Part shown: positions 1-6,162 of the stretch, piece by piece
Layout of the letters: each line of letters begins with the position of its first letter
Numbering within the stretch: the first letter of the stretch is position 1
NCBI GenBank assembly: GCA_030638325.1
Contig: DAOWEV010000026.1
Location: 1 to 11,809, forward strand
Length of the DNA: 11,809 nucleotides
Direction: 5' to 3'
DNA from: Bacteroidales bacterium
GTDB lineage: Bacteria; Bacteroidota; Bacteroidia; Bacteroidales; JAGOPY01
Program-made: the position numbers and the translations under genes
Notes under the pieces: generated by a model
Told to the model about the DNA's origin: nothing
The model's database searches: none
The model's input: the letters and a program-made list of their open reading frames with translations, nothing else

Positions 1-107
1 ATTCCGATACGGATCTTTTCGATTCCCTGGGAGTAGCTGTTGTTATATCCTGATAATAAACATATTATAGCTACTTTCAGGCAGAGCTGCAATAAAAGAT
101 ATTTCAT
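1..107 (-). CDS. Start of an exported protein of unknown function (partial, cut at window edge)
   Basis: Reading the minus strand from the ATG at 107-105 gives 35 open codons to the window edge. The N-terminus is MKYLLLQLCLKVAIICLLSG followed by YNNSYSQGIEKIRIG. It has a lysine near the start, a hydrophobic core and an SYSQ/G end, which is a typical Bacteroidota Sec signal peptide with cleavage after the Gln. The product is therefore probably periplasmic or outer membrane, but too little is present to name a family. The mature start does not resemble that of the two DUF5723 genes upstream (their mature proteins begin with M(W/L)GIV), so it is not an obvious third copy. A partial -7-like match, TACATTTC, lies at 148-155 on the minus strand and could serve the gene. 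The call rests on the signal peptide alone. Confidence 0.5.
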   Translation of the reverse strand, partial: MKYLLLQLCLKVAIICLLSGYNNSYSQGIEKIRIG

Positions 108-201
108 CTGCTTAAGATTTTTTTAAGATTGGATGATGTAAAGTTAAGAAATGTAATGTACTTGAGTCGGAAGATGAGAGCTGAGATCAACACAGATAAC
201 T

Positions 202-257
202 AACCGTCAACCGTCAACTGTCAACCGTCAACTGTCAACCGTCAACTGCCAACCGTC
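202..257. repeat. 7-bp tandem repeat, 8 units
   Basis: Eight consecutive heptamers run without a slip from 202 to 257: AACCGTC (five copies) mixed with AACTGTC (two) and AACTGCC (one). The array starts 6 bp beyond the stop codon of the DUF5723 gene at 264. In the sense of that gene the units read GACGGTT and GACAGTT. It fills most of the gap before the partial gene at 107. The variation is confined to two positions of the unit. Confidence 0.9.
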
Positions 258-263
258 AAATCG

Positions 264-1727
264 CTAACGGGAGCAAGTGGCTCCCTGGTAAATGCCTTTC
301 GGTTTACCGGTAATATTGATCTTGTAAGAAAAGTAAATATCCATACCTGTAAAATCCCTGTTGGAGAAAAAGCCTCCCAGCTTCTCGGTGCCGATAGAAA
401 AGTCCCAGAACCGCATGGCCAGCCCGATACGAAGGTATTTAAGTTCATAGACTGAAACCGGTATACTTACTTCGAAACTCCTCGTTTCATACCTGGGCAC
501 AACTGCCACAACTGTAGCTCTTTGTATCTGGGGACTGGTGAAATGTACAGGCAATATCAGAACGGCATTAAGATACCAGTTGTTTTTATAATAATAATCA
601 AACTGGACGCTTAGCGCTGTTGGTAAATATATGGTGAACTCATCATCTCTGTAAGAAGCATCAGGATCGCCATTGTACAGGATACGGCTTACATCATTTA
701 TCGCTTCATGTACATCATGGTATTGCATATCACTAACGTTAATATGATGATTACTCACATTATCATATACATGCTTCTCGGCATTTTCCTTCATTCTGAC
801 ATAACCTATATCCAGTAACGACACGCCAATCTTGTATTTATAATCTTCAAACCGCTTCTTGTAGCAAAAGTTCGGGGGTTTCTGCCGGTATCCCCTCTGT
901 TTGAACTGGTATGTGAACCCCAGATCAACGCTCCATCCGCCGCCCCTCACAAGGTCTCCTGTCACATCAAACACATCGGTATCATAATTCATCGGCAAGG
1001 CTAAGCCCATTTCCGCATTAAGATTATTTACATTTAAAATACTGTCGTTGTAAGCAACATAATCAGTTTGATATCCTGTGAGATACGCTCCTGAATATCC
1101 GTATAATTTGTTAACTGTGATGCCGGCAGACCAATGGCTGCGGTATGATCTTTTAATCACCGTGGCATATGTAAACCCGACTTCCCACCATGATAAAGAA
1201 GCCATACTGTATTCATCCCTTTTGTATTGGATATTGTGCTGTGGGTGAAAATCCATCGAATAATAACTAAAATTGGCTATATCATACGGGAAGTCCCTGG
1301 TACTGGATACGGCCCTGAAACCCGTATGTAATGCAAATGAATGATCTTTACATCTGAACATTACAGATGGCCCGGTAAGCCTTGTGCTGACATAAATGTT
1401 CTTAAAGGCCTTATCATTATAATAAGTATCAACATTGCGCTCTCCATCCCCATAGGGTTTTGGAGCGAAAGGAAATGTATAGGCTCCGGAAAGTACCTTA
1501 AAAACAGACGCATCTCTTTTGGGAAGATAAAAGTAATTATTTTGGACAAATGCATTAACAGTCAAGATGTTAATATCCATTTTAAGTTTGTCATTTGCAA
1601 TGGAGGAAGGGTTTATGGAGATACCGTTTGAGCCCGCAAAATTACTGTTGACAATACCCAGCATGTCCTGGCTACCAGCCGGCCAGGAATATACCACAAG
1701 CAATATTACTATTAACTTCTTAAACAT
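264..1727 (-). CDS. DUF5723 family outer-membrane protein, copy A
   Basis: A 487-aa exported protein that I assign to the Bacteroidota DUF5723 family by overall pattern. The signal peptide is MFKKLIVILLVVYSWPAGSQ, with likely cleavage before D21. The mature start holds NSNFAGSNG (about 27-35) followed by INPSS. Many alternating aromatic and polar segments suggest a beta-barrel, which is an inference. Residues 353-360 are GDPDASYR, and near the C-terminus comes LGG..SNRDFTGMDIYFSYK, consistent with a final strand. These blocks recur in the upstream neighbour (1951-3453), so the two are tandem paralogues. The reading frame is open back to 1796, but I chose the ATG at 1727. It starts a proper signal peptide and has AGGAG four bases upstream, whereas the upstream extension (MNRCSSVLISK...) is translated across a palindrome. 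The function of the family is not established; a surface or porin-like role is a guess. Confidence 0.88.
   Translation of the reverse strand: MFKKLIVILLVVYSWPAGSQDMLGIVNSNFAGSNGISINPSSIANDKLKMDINILTVNAFVQNNYFYLPKRDASVFKVLSGAYTFPFAPKPYGDGERNVDTYYNDKAFKNIYVSTRLTGPSVMFRCKDHSFALHTGFRAVSSTRDFPYDIANFSYYSMDFHPQHNIQYKRDEYSMASLSWWEVGFTYATVIKRSYRSHWSAGITVNKLYGYSGAYLTGYQTDYVAYNDSILNVNNLNAEMGLALPMNYDTDVFDVTGDLVRGGGWSVDLGFTYQFKQRGYRQKPPNFCYKKRFEDYKYKIGVSLLDIGYVRMKENAEKHVYDNVSNHHINVSDMQYHDVHEAINDVSRILYNGDPDASYRDDEFTIYLPTALSVQFDYYYKNNWYLNAVLILPVHFTSPQIQRATVVAVVPRYETRSFEVSIPVSVYELKYLRIGLAMRFWDFSIGTEKLGGFFSNRDFTGMDIYFSYKINITGKPKGIYQGATCSR
269..285 (-). other. Short hairpin at the 3' end of copy A
   Basis: GGGAGC and GCTCCC (269-274 and 280-285) form a perfect 6-bp stem with a 5-nt loop inside the last codons of the gene, three bases before its stop codon. 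No U-run follows on the minus strand, so it is not a classical intrinsic terminator. It could stabilise the mRNA 3' end or act with the adjacent repeat array. Confidence 0.35.
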
Positions 1728-1731
1728 ATGA

Positions 1732-1736
1732 CTCCT
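1732..1736 (-). promoter_or_regulatory. Shine-Dalgarno-like site deciding the start of copy A
   Basis: On the minus strand AGGAG lies four bases before the ATG at 1727-1725. The spacing is a little short, and Bacteroidota often do without such sites, but together with the signal peptide it favours 1727 over the upstream start at 1796. Confidence 0.45.
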
Positions 1737-1774
1737 TGCCCAGGACCTTATGATAAAAACCTGTTTGCTTATCA

Positions 1775-1794
1775 GAACAGATGAACATCTGTTC
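1775..1794. promoter_or_regulatory. Perfect inverted repeat upstream of copy A
   Basis: GAACAGATG (1775-1783) and CATCTGTTC (1786-1794) are perfect 9-bp arms around AA. The site lies about 48 bp upstream of the chosen start codon, in the gap between the two DUF5723 genes. It could be an operator for a dimeric regulator. If transcribed it could form a hairpin with an 8-bp stem and a 4-nt loop in the leader. I see no exact TAnnTTTG promoter next to it, so which role applies is open. Confidence 0.45.
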
Positions 1795-1891
1795 ATACGA
1801 ATATTAATCCAAAAAGTTTATGATTGTAATACTAAAAATGGGAATAACAGGGAACTATTCGATAAGTCAGGGCTCTGCTCTTACAGAAAAC

Positions 1892-1950
1892 TGGAATAAT
1901 GGAATGATGGAATGGTGGAATGATGGAATGGTGGAATGGTGGAAGAATGG
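1892..1950. repeat. 8-bp tandem repeat abutting a stop codon
   Basis: Seven octamers follow one another from 1892 to 1947 (TGGAATAA, TGGAATGA, TGGAATGG and similar, the last being TGGAAGAA), and TGG at 1948-1950 starts another. The next base, 1951, is already the stop codon of the DUF5723 gene on the minus strand, so repeat and gene touch with no gap. The period here is 8, unlike the 7-bp arrays elsewhere in the window. Confidence 0.9.
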
Positions 1951-3453
1951 TTATTTCCTTTCAATACCATATTCCTGGTTGTAACATGGGCGAAAACGAT
2001 TGTCTCCATGGCATTTGCCCTTTCTAAAATTAAATTTGACAGAGAAATAGATATCCATGCCCGTAAAGTCCTGCAAACCTAATAACCCTCCCAGGTTATC
2101 AGAACCAATGGTTAAAAACTCCCACCTTGCAGCAATTCCGAAGTGAAGCTGTTTCCATTCATAAAGTGCGACCGGTAAACTGAACTCCCACCGCGATGTT
2201 TCAAACCTGGGAACGGCAACCACCTGGGCAGGCCTGGCAATGGTTGACTTTCCCAGAATAATCGGATGAATCGCAGTGGCATTAATATACCAGTTCCTGT
2301 AAATATGGTAATCGAGCTGAATGCTCACGGCAGCCGGTAAAAATACGCTCATTTTATCTCCCCTGTAGGAAGCATCAGGATCGCCATAAAACACATCACT
2401 CAATTCTCCCATTAATTGGTTCATATTGGAGTAAGCAATAGTATCAATATTGACCCAATATCTGCTTACATTCTCAAAAGCATGCAACTGGGTGTTTTTC
2501 GTAAAACTGACAAATCCAAAGTCGATCAGCGACACCCCAACCTTGTATATATAATCAATGTAACGTTGCCTGCATAATTTATCATATTTGCGCTTCTGAA
2601 ATGACCTCACCTTTCTCTGGTAAGTAAAACCTATATCCGCACCAACACCGTTGCCCCTAAAGAGACCACTGCCATCGGGAAAATTATTTGTTTCATAATC
2701 GACCGGGATGGAAAACCCCACTTCTGCATTAAGGTTCCTGAAGTTCGCTGTGCTATCGTTGAGAACCATATAATCCAGGTTATCAGCATATACGTATCCG
2801 CCACTGTATCCGAACAAGCCCTTTAATGTGATACCTACCGAGAATTCATCTACGCTAAACTGCCTGACAATATATGCATACGTAATTCCAAGCTCAGCAA
2901 ATTCCATTGTATTACCATAAAAATTATGATCATTGTAATTAATATTATGTTGTGGCTCATATTTAAGGCCAAGGTATCCAAAGTTGGCAAGATCGTAGGG
3001 CAATCTATTGGCAGATGCCAATACCCTGACACCGGTAGATAAGCCAATGGCATGACGGCCCCGCTGCTGAAAAAAGGATGGCCCACGTAGCAGGACATTG
3101 ACATAGCCACTCTTTATAGATGTATTATCATAATAGTCCATCGCACTGTTATCAGGGTCATAACTTGGAAATTCCGGATCTTTTTTCAGGAAATTAAATA
3201 ATTTAAAATCCTCGGAATGAATGTACAGGTAATTATTCCCGGCATAAAAGTCTGCAGTAAGAATATTCACATCCATATACAGCTTGGAACCTGTTAAAGA
3301 AGAAGGATTGATAATAACGCCATTGGAGCCTGCGAAGTTACTGGAGACAATACCCCACATCTCCTGGGCATATATCCTGCCAGAAGAAACAAGAATAAAA
3401 AAGACTATTAACAGTATCTTATAGTTGCCGTCAATTTTACGATTCAAACTCAT
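1951..3453 (-). CDS. DUF5723 family outer-membrane protein, copy B
   Basis: A 500-aa exported protein paralogous to the gene at 264-1727. The signal peptide runs to about residue 30 (KILLIVFFILVSSGRIYAQ, then EMWGIV). Blocks shared with copy A include SSNFAGSNG near 37-45, INPSS near 48, the region around a Cys followed by YK.GVSL.D.G, GDPDASYR at 357-364, the RNWYINA segment, and LGG....QDFTGMDIYFS at the C-terminus. The pattern of short amphipathic segments suggests an outer-membrane beta-barrel, which is inferred. The frame stays open to a TTG at 3468, but the ATG at 3453 starts the signal peptide directly and lies just downstream of a T-rich stretch and AGG. A promoter match lies about 45 bp upstream, so this copy is probably transcribed first and may read through the 223-bp gap into copy A. 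The C-terminal tail after the last strand is Cys- and Arg-containing and differs from copy A. Confidence 0.88.
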   Translation of the reverse strand: MSLNRKIDGNYKILLIVFFILVSSGRIYAQEMWGIVSSNFAGSNGVIINPSSLTGSKLYMDVNILTADFYAGNNYLYIHSEDFKLFNFLKKDPEFPSYDPDNSAMDYYDNTSIKSGYVNVLLRGPSFFQQRGRHAIGLSTGVRVLASANRLPYDLANFGYLGLKYEPQHNINYNDHNFYGNTMEFAELGITYAYIVRQFSVDEFSVGITLKGLFGYSGGYVYADNLDYMVLNDSTANFRNLNAEVGFSIPVDYETNNFPDGSGLFRGNGVGADIGFTYQRKVRSFQKRKYDKLCRQRYIDYIYKVGVSLIDFGFVSFTKNTQLHAFENVSRYWVNIDTIAYSNMNQLMGELSDVFYGDPDASYRGDKMSVFLPAAVSIQLDYHIYRNWYINATAIHPIILGKSTIARPAQVVAVPRFETSRWEFSLPVALYEWKQLHFGIAARWEFLTIGSDNLGGLLGLQDFTGMDIYFSVKFNFRKGKCHGDNRFRPCYNQEYGIERK

Positions 3454-3497
3454 CCTAAAAAAAACCAATCTACATATTGCTTTATTGTACGGGGGAA

Positions 3498-3525
3498 CAA
3501 ATATATGATTTTACCCTTTCAACAA
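3498..3525 (-). promoter_or_regulatory. Bacteroidota-type promoter for the DUF5723 pair
   Basis: On the minus strand TATATTTG (3505-3498) matches the -7 consensus TAnnTTTG exactly. A TTG (3525-3523) lies 17 bp upstream, within the spacing reported for Bacteroidota -33 elements. The predicted start of transcription is near 3490, giving a leader of about 40 nt before the ATG at 3453. A GGGGG run follows the -7 element. Confidence 0.6.
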
Positions 3526-3841
3526 TTTCATATTTTTATCTTCGATATTTACCTCAACAATGTAACTGATTGAATTTCCATCTATTATATATTGCATTAT
3601 TACTTATTTAGAGGGATTTTAAATTGGACAGCAAGGAACACCGATTTACTATTTACTATTTATTATTTACTATTTCTTTCAACTCTAAACTGTTCCCCTC
3701 TTCCGTCTTCGGTCTTCGGTCTTCCGTCTTCCGTCTTCCGACTTCCTCTCAACTCTCAACTCTTATCGCTCACGATTCACTCATTTCCATCAAGTGTCCC
3801 TGATTTAAATCATGAAAGACAGCAAAATGGCTAAAATATAG
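3526..3841. other. Gene-free region between divergent units
   Basis: I see no credible gene here. The first part (to about 3640) is AT-rich with no clear element. The second part, 3644-3770, is a chain of short tandem repeats described separately, and the tRNA promoter begins at 3842. Apparent open frames through the repeats have low-complexity translations rich in Leu and Ser. Confidence 0.7.
3644..3770. repeat. Compound array of three different 7-bp repeats
   Basis: Three unit types follow each other. ATTTACT-type units run from 3644 to 3678 (five units, one ATTTATT, last one ATTTCTT), followed by a looser pair, TCAACTC and TAAACTG. TTCCGTC/TTCGGTC/TTCCGAC units occupy 3701-3742 (six units). 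After TTCCTCT come two copies of CAACTCT (3750-3763). From 3701 to 3770 the 7-bp register does not slip although the unit changes. The array lies between the DUF5723 promoter and the tRNA promoter and has no coding content. Confidence 0.85.
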
Positions 3842-3849
3842 TACCTTTG
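3842..3849 (+). promoter_or_regulatory. -7 element of the tRNA-Leu (and possibly tig) promoter
   Basis: TACCTTTG matches TAnnTTTG exactly. Transcription would start a few bases downstream, near 3853, right at the first arm of the leader inverted repeat. I see no good TTG at the -33 distance, which weakens the call, but the position before a tRNA transcript fits well. Confidence 0.55.
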
Positions 3850-3853
3850 CAGC

Positions 3854-3921
3854 GTCCCGGAAGGAAGTTCCTCGCATGTTCAAATTTGATCGCCGGCTAT
3901 TGCATGAGGAGCATCCGGGAC
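3854..3921 (+). other. Structured leader upstream of tRNA-Leu
   Basis: GTCCCGGA (3854-3861) and TCCGGGAC (3914-3921) are perfect 8-bp, GC-rich complementary arms enclosing 52 nt. Inside, CCTCGCATG near the 5' arm can pair with CATGAGG near the 3' arm with a small bulge. The predicted transcript would start at the outer stem and reach the tRNA 7 nt after it. It lacks a T-loop and an anticodon arm, so it is not a tRNA. It may be a processing leader, a small RNA released from the tRNA precursor, or a regulatory hairpin. I do not recognise it as a named RNA family. Confidence 0.4.
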
Positions 3922-3928
3922 CAAAATT

Positions 3929-4010
3929 GCGGATGTGGCGTAATTGGTAGCCGCGCTAGACTTAGGATCTAGTGCCGAAAGGCGTGGGGGTTCGAGTCCC
4001 TTCATCCGCA
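3929..4010 (+). tRNA. tRNA-Leu (anticodon UAG)
   Basis: An 82-nt class II tRNA. The acceptor arms GCGGATG (3929-3935) and CATCCGC (4003-4009) pair perfectly and A4010 is the discriminator base. The anticodon stem CTAGA/TCTAG (3956-3960, 3968-3972) encloses the loop CTTAGGA with anticodon TAG at 3963-3965, which reads CUA and other CUN codons. A long variable arm (TGCCGAAAGGCGT) is as expected for leucine. The T-loop is TTCGAGT on a stem with two G-U pairs. CCA is not encoded; the gene is followed by C and six T, so CCA must be added enzymatically. The T-run at 4012-4017 might end some transcripts, and otherwise the RNA continues into tig. Confidence 0.97.
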
Positions 4011-4065
4011 CTTTTTTATTGCACGATGTATAAGATTGCGCGATATTCGATTTCCGAAGTATAGC

Positions 4066-4097
4066 AAATAAACAAATAACCAAATAAACATATAACC
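4066..4097 (+). repeat. Four 8-bp repeats in the tig leader
   Basis: AAATAAAC, AAATAACC, AAATAAAC and ATATAACC stand in tandem from 4066 to 4097, ending 8 bp before the tig ATG. They make the leader A-rich and unstructured, which could help ribosome loading in a lineage that rarely uses strong Shine-Dalgarno sites; that role is inferred. A weak -7-like match, TAAGATTG, lies at 4031-4038. Confidence 0.7.
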
Positions 4098-4105
4098 AAC
4101 CCCAA

Positions 4106-5467
4106 ATGAACCTAACCCAGGAAAACACAGGAGAGTTGACTGCCACTTTAAAGATAGAGATCAATAGTGATGATTACCAGGAATCGGCAGATAACGAACT
4201 GAAAAACCATCAGAAAAAAGCCAGCATGCCTGGCTTCAGACCCGGAAAGGTGCCACTCGGCATGATCAAAAAAATGTATGAGAAAGCCGTTATCGCCGAG
4301 CAGGTAAACAAACTTTTATCCGAAAACATCAATAATTATATTGTAGACAATAAACTCAATCTGCTTGGGAATCCCCTTCCCAATGCTGAAAAAACCCCGC
4401 CTGCAGACTTTGAGAACAACAACGATTTTACCTTTTATTTTGACATCGGATGGGCTCCTGAGATTGATCTGGAACTCTCTGATAAGATTGAAGTAGATTA
4501 TTATAAGATCATGGTTGATCAGAAAATGGAAGATGATTATATCAATAACCTGAGAACACGTTTTGGATCACACATAAAAGCTGATATCATTGAAGATAAG
4601 GATGTAGTAAAAGGGGAAATGGTGGAATTGGATAGTGAAGGCAAACAAAAGGAAGGCGGCTTGCGGCACCAGTCAATGCTGGCAACCGATCTTATCAAGC
4701 TCAAAACCGTGCAAGATAAATTTATGGGGGCTAAAAACGGCGATTCAATTGTGTTTAACCCTCTCAAAGCCATGGACAACGCTGTTGAGACAGCCAATAT
4801 GCTTGGAATCACTAAAGAGGATACGGAAAAGCTCGAGGCTGACTACGAATTTACCATCAGTGAGATAACACGTCATGAACCAGCGGAGTTAAATGTTGAT
4901 CTTTATAAACAGGCTTTTGGTGAGAACATCGACTCTGATGAGAAATTTAAAATGAAAGTGAAGGAGATCATTGAAAGATCACTGGAGCCTGAAAGCGACA
5001 GGCTGCTCATGAACCATGTCATATTAAAACTCATGGAAATAACTGATATTCAACTTCCTGATGATTTCCTGAAAAGATGGTTGCTTGAAAGTAATGAAGG
5101 AAAACTTAAGGAAGATGAACTGGAAAGCCAATACGGAAATTATACCAGATCTCTCAGATGGCAACTTATTGAAAGTAAGATCGTAAAAGATAATGATATA
5201 GAAGTTAAAGAGAGCGAGATCCGGGATGTCATCCGGAATTATTTCGGCAGTCAGATGATGGTAGATCCTGAAAATAAGGAGGCCGTCAAAGGACTTGAAG
5301 GCATTGTGAACAAGATGATGGAAAACAAGGAGGAAACCGGCCGTATTCATGACCAGCTTTTTGATGTTAAGTTAAAAGACTTGTTCAAATCGACTCTCAA
5401 GCTGTCTGAGAAGACTGTCAGTATAGATGAATTTACTAAATTAGCTGAAGAAATTAAAAATAAATAA
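4106..5467 (+). CDS. tig: Trigger factor (ribosome-associated chaperone)
   Basis: A 453-aa protein of the usual length for trigger factor, which binds ribosomal protein L23 (uL23) at the exit tunnel and shields nascent chains. The N-terminal ribosome-binding domain (about 1-115) carries the signature loop GFRPGKVP at residues 43-50. The central domain (about 150-255) is at the place of the FKBP-type PPIase domain, but I cannot see a clear FKBP active site and prolyl isomerase activity may be weak or lost. The C-terminal helical substrate-binding region (about 260-440) contains the LMNHVILKLMEITDIQLPDDFL segment, split by a short linker, and many charged helices. The ATG at 4106 precedes the conserved start MNLTQENTGEL. 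It is followed by clpP after only 3 bp, so the two are surely cotranscribed. Confidence 0.96.
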   Translation: MNLTQENTGELTATLKIEINSDDYQESADNELKNHQKKASMPGFRPGKVPLGMIKKMYEKAVIAEQVNKLLSENINNYIVDNKLNLLGNPLPNAEKTPPADFENNNDFTFYFDIGWAPEIDLELSDKIEVDYYKIMVDQKMEDDYINNLRTRFGSHIKADIIEDKDVVKGEMVELDSEGKQKEGGLRHQSMLATDLIKLKTVQDKFMGAKNGDSIVFNPLKAMDNAVETANMLGITKEDTEKLEADYEFTISEITRHEPAELNVDLYKQAFGENIDSDEKFKMKVKEIIERSLEPESDRLLMNHVILKLMEITDIQLPDDFLKRWLLESNEGKLKEDELESQYGNYTRSLRWQLIESKIVKDNDIEVKESEIRDVIRNYFGSQMMVDPENKEAVKGLEGIVNKMMENKEETGRIHDQLFDVKLKDLFKSTLKLSEKTVSIDEFTKLAEEIKNK

Positions 5468-5470
5468 ATT

Positions 5471-6145
5471 ATGAACCAGGACGAATTCCGCAAATATGCC
5501 ATACACCATAAGCGCATCAGCAGCATGGCATATGATAAATATACCTCAATGGTGGGAAATTATATTTCACCTACCATTATCGAAGAGAGGCAGCTTAACA
5601 TAGCCACTATGGATGTCTTTTCCAGGCTGATGATGGACCGCATCATTTTCCTGGGCGTTCCTATTGACGATTACGTGGCCAACATCATTCAGGCACAACT
5701 CTTGTTCCTGGAGTCGTCGAATTCCAGCAAAGACATCACCATTTATTTGAATACACCTGGTGGTTCTGTTTATGCCGGTCTTGGCATTTACGACACCATG
5801 CAATACATTGAGCCGGAGGTTGCGACAATTTGCACGGGAATAGCTGCTTCAATGGGAGCAATACTCCTCTGTGCAGGTAACAAATCGAAACGTTCTGCCT
5901 TAAAACATTCCAGGATATTGATCCACCAGCCAATGGGAGGCGTTTCCGGACAGGCATCCGATATCGAGATCACGGCAAGGGAGATCCAAAAACTCAAGAA
6001 AGAACTTTATGAGATCATTGCAAAACATACAAACCAGAACTATAAAAAGATATGGAAAGACGGTGACAGGGATTTTTGGATGACTGCTGAAGAAGCCAAG
6101 GCATACGGCATGATCGACGAAGTGCTTGAGAAGAATAAAAAATAG
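5471..6145 (+). CDS. clpP: ATP-dependent Clp protease proteolytic subunit
   Basis: A 224-aa serine peptidase of family S14, which assembles as a tetradecameric chamber and degrades proteins unfolded by ClpX in the cytosol. The catalytic triad is visible: S127 in GIAASMGA, H152 in ILIHQPMGG and D201 in GDRDFWMTAEEA. NTPGGSVYAGLGIYDTM (about 94-110) is the conserved strand and oxyanion region. The N-terminus is about 25 residues longer than the mature E. coli enzyme and includes the segment up to GNYISPTIIEE, so N-terminal processing is possible. It lies 3 bp after tig and 17 bp before clpX in one operon. No frameshift or missing key residue is seen. Confidence 0.97.
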   Translation: MNQDEFRKYAIHHKRISSMAYDKYTSMVGNYISPTIIEERQLNIATMDVFSRLMMDRIIFLGVPIDDYVANIIQAQLLFLESSNSSKDITIYLNTPGGSVYAGLGIYDTMQYIEPEVATICTGIAASMGAILLCAGNKSKRSALKHSRILIHQPMGGVSGQASDIEITAREIQKLKKELYEIIAKHTNQNYKKIWKDGDRDFWMTAEEAKAYGMIDEVLEKNKK

Positions 6146-6162
6146 AATAAGCTATATAAGTC

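Noticed and set aside
1728..1796. Longer start for DUF5723 copy A
   Set aside because: The extension precedes a complete signal peptide, crosses a palindrome and has no match in copy B; the ATG at 1727 has an AGGAG site.
3454..3468. TTG start for DUF5723 copy B
   Set aside because: An ATG follows five codons later and gives a normal signal peptide.
3592..3834. Plus-strand open frame of 80 codons
   Set aside because: It is translated from the heptamer arrays, is low in complexity and has no supporting motif or start context.
3854..3921. A second tRNA in front of tRNA-Leu
   Set aside because: The outer stem is present, but there is no T-loop next to the 3' arm and no anticodon arm.
4011..4020. 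Intrinsic terminator after the tRNA
   Set aside because: There is a T6 run, but the only hairpin before it is the tRNA itself, so termination cannot be called with confidence.
3880..4164. Minus-strand open frame across the tRNA, with the peptide MKGLEPPRLSALDPKSSAA
   Set aside because: It is the antisense of tRNA-Leu and its leader. This peptide type is a well-known artefact of translating tRNA genes.
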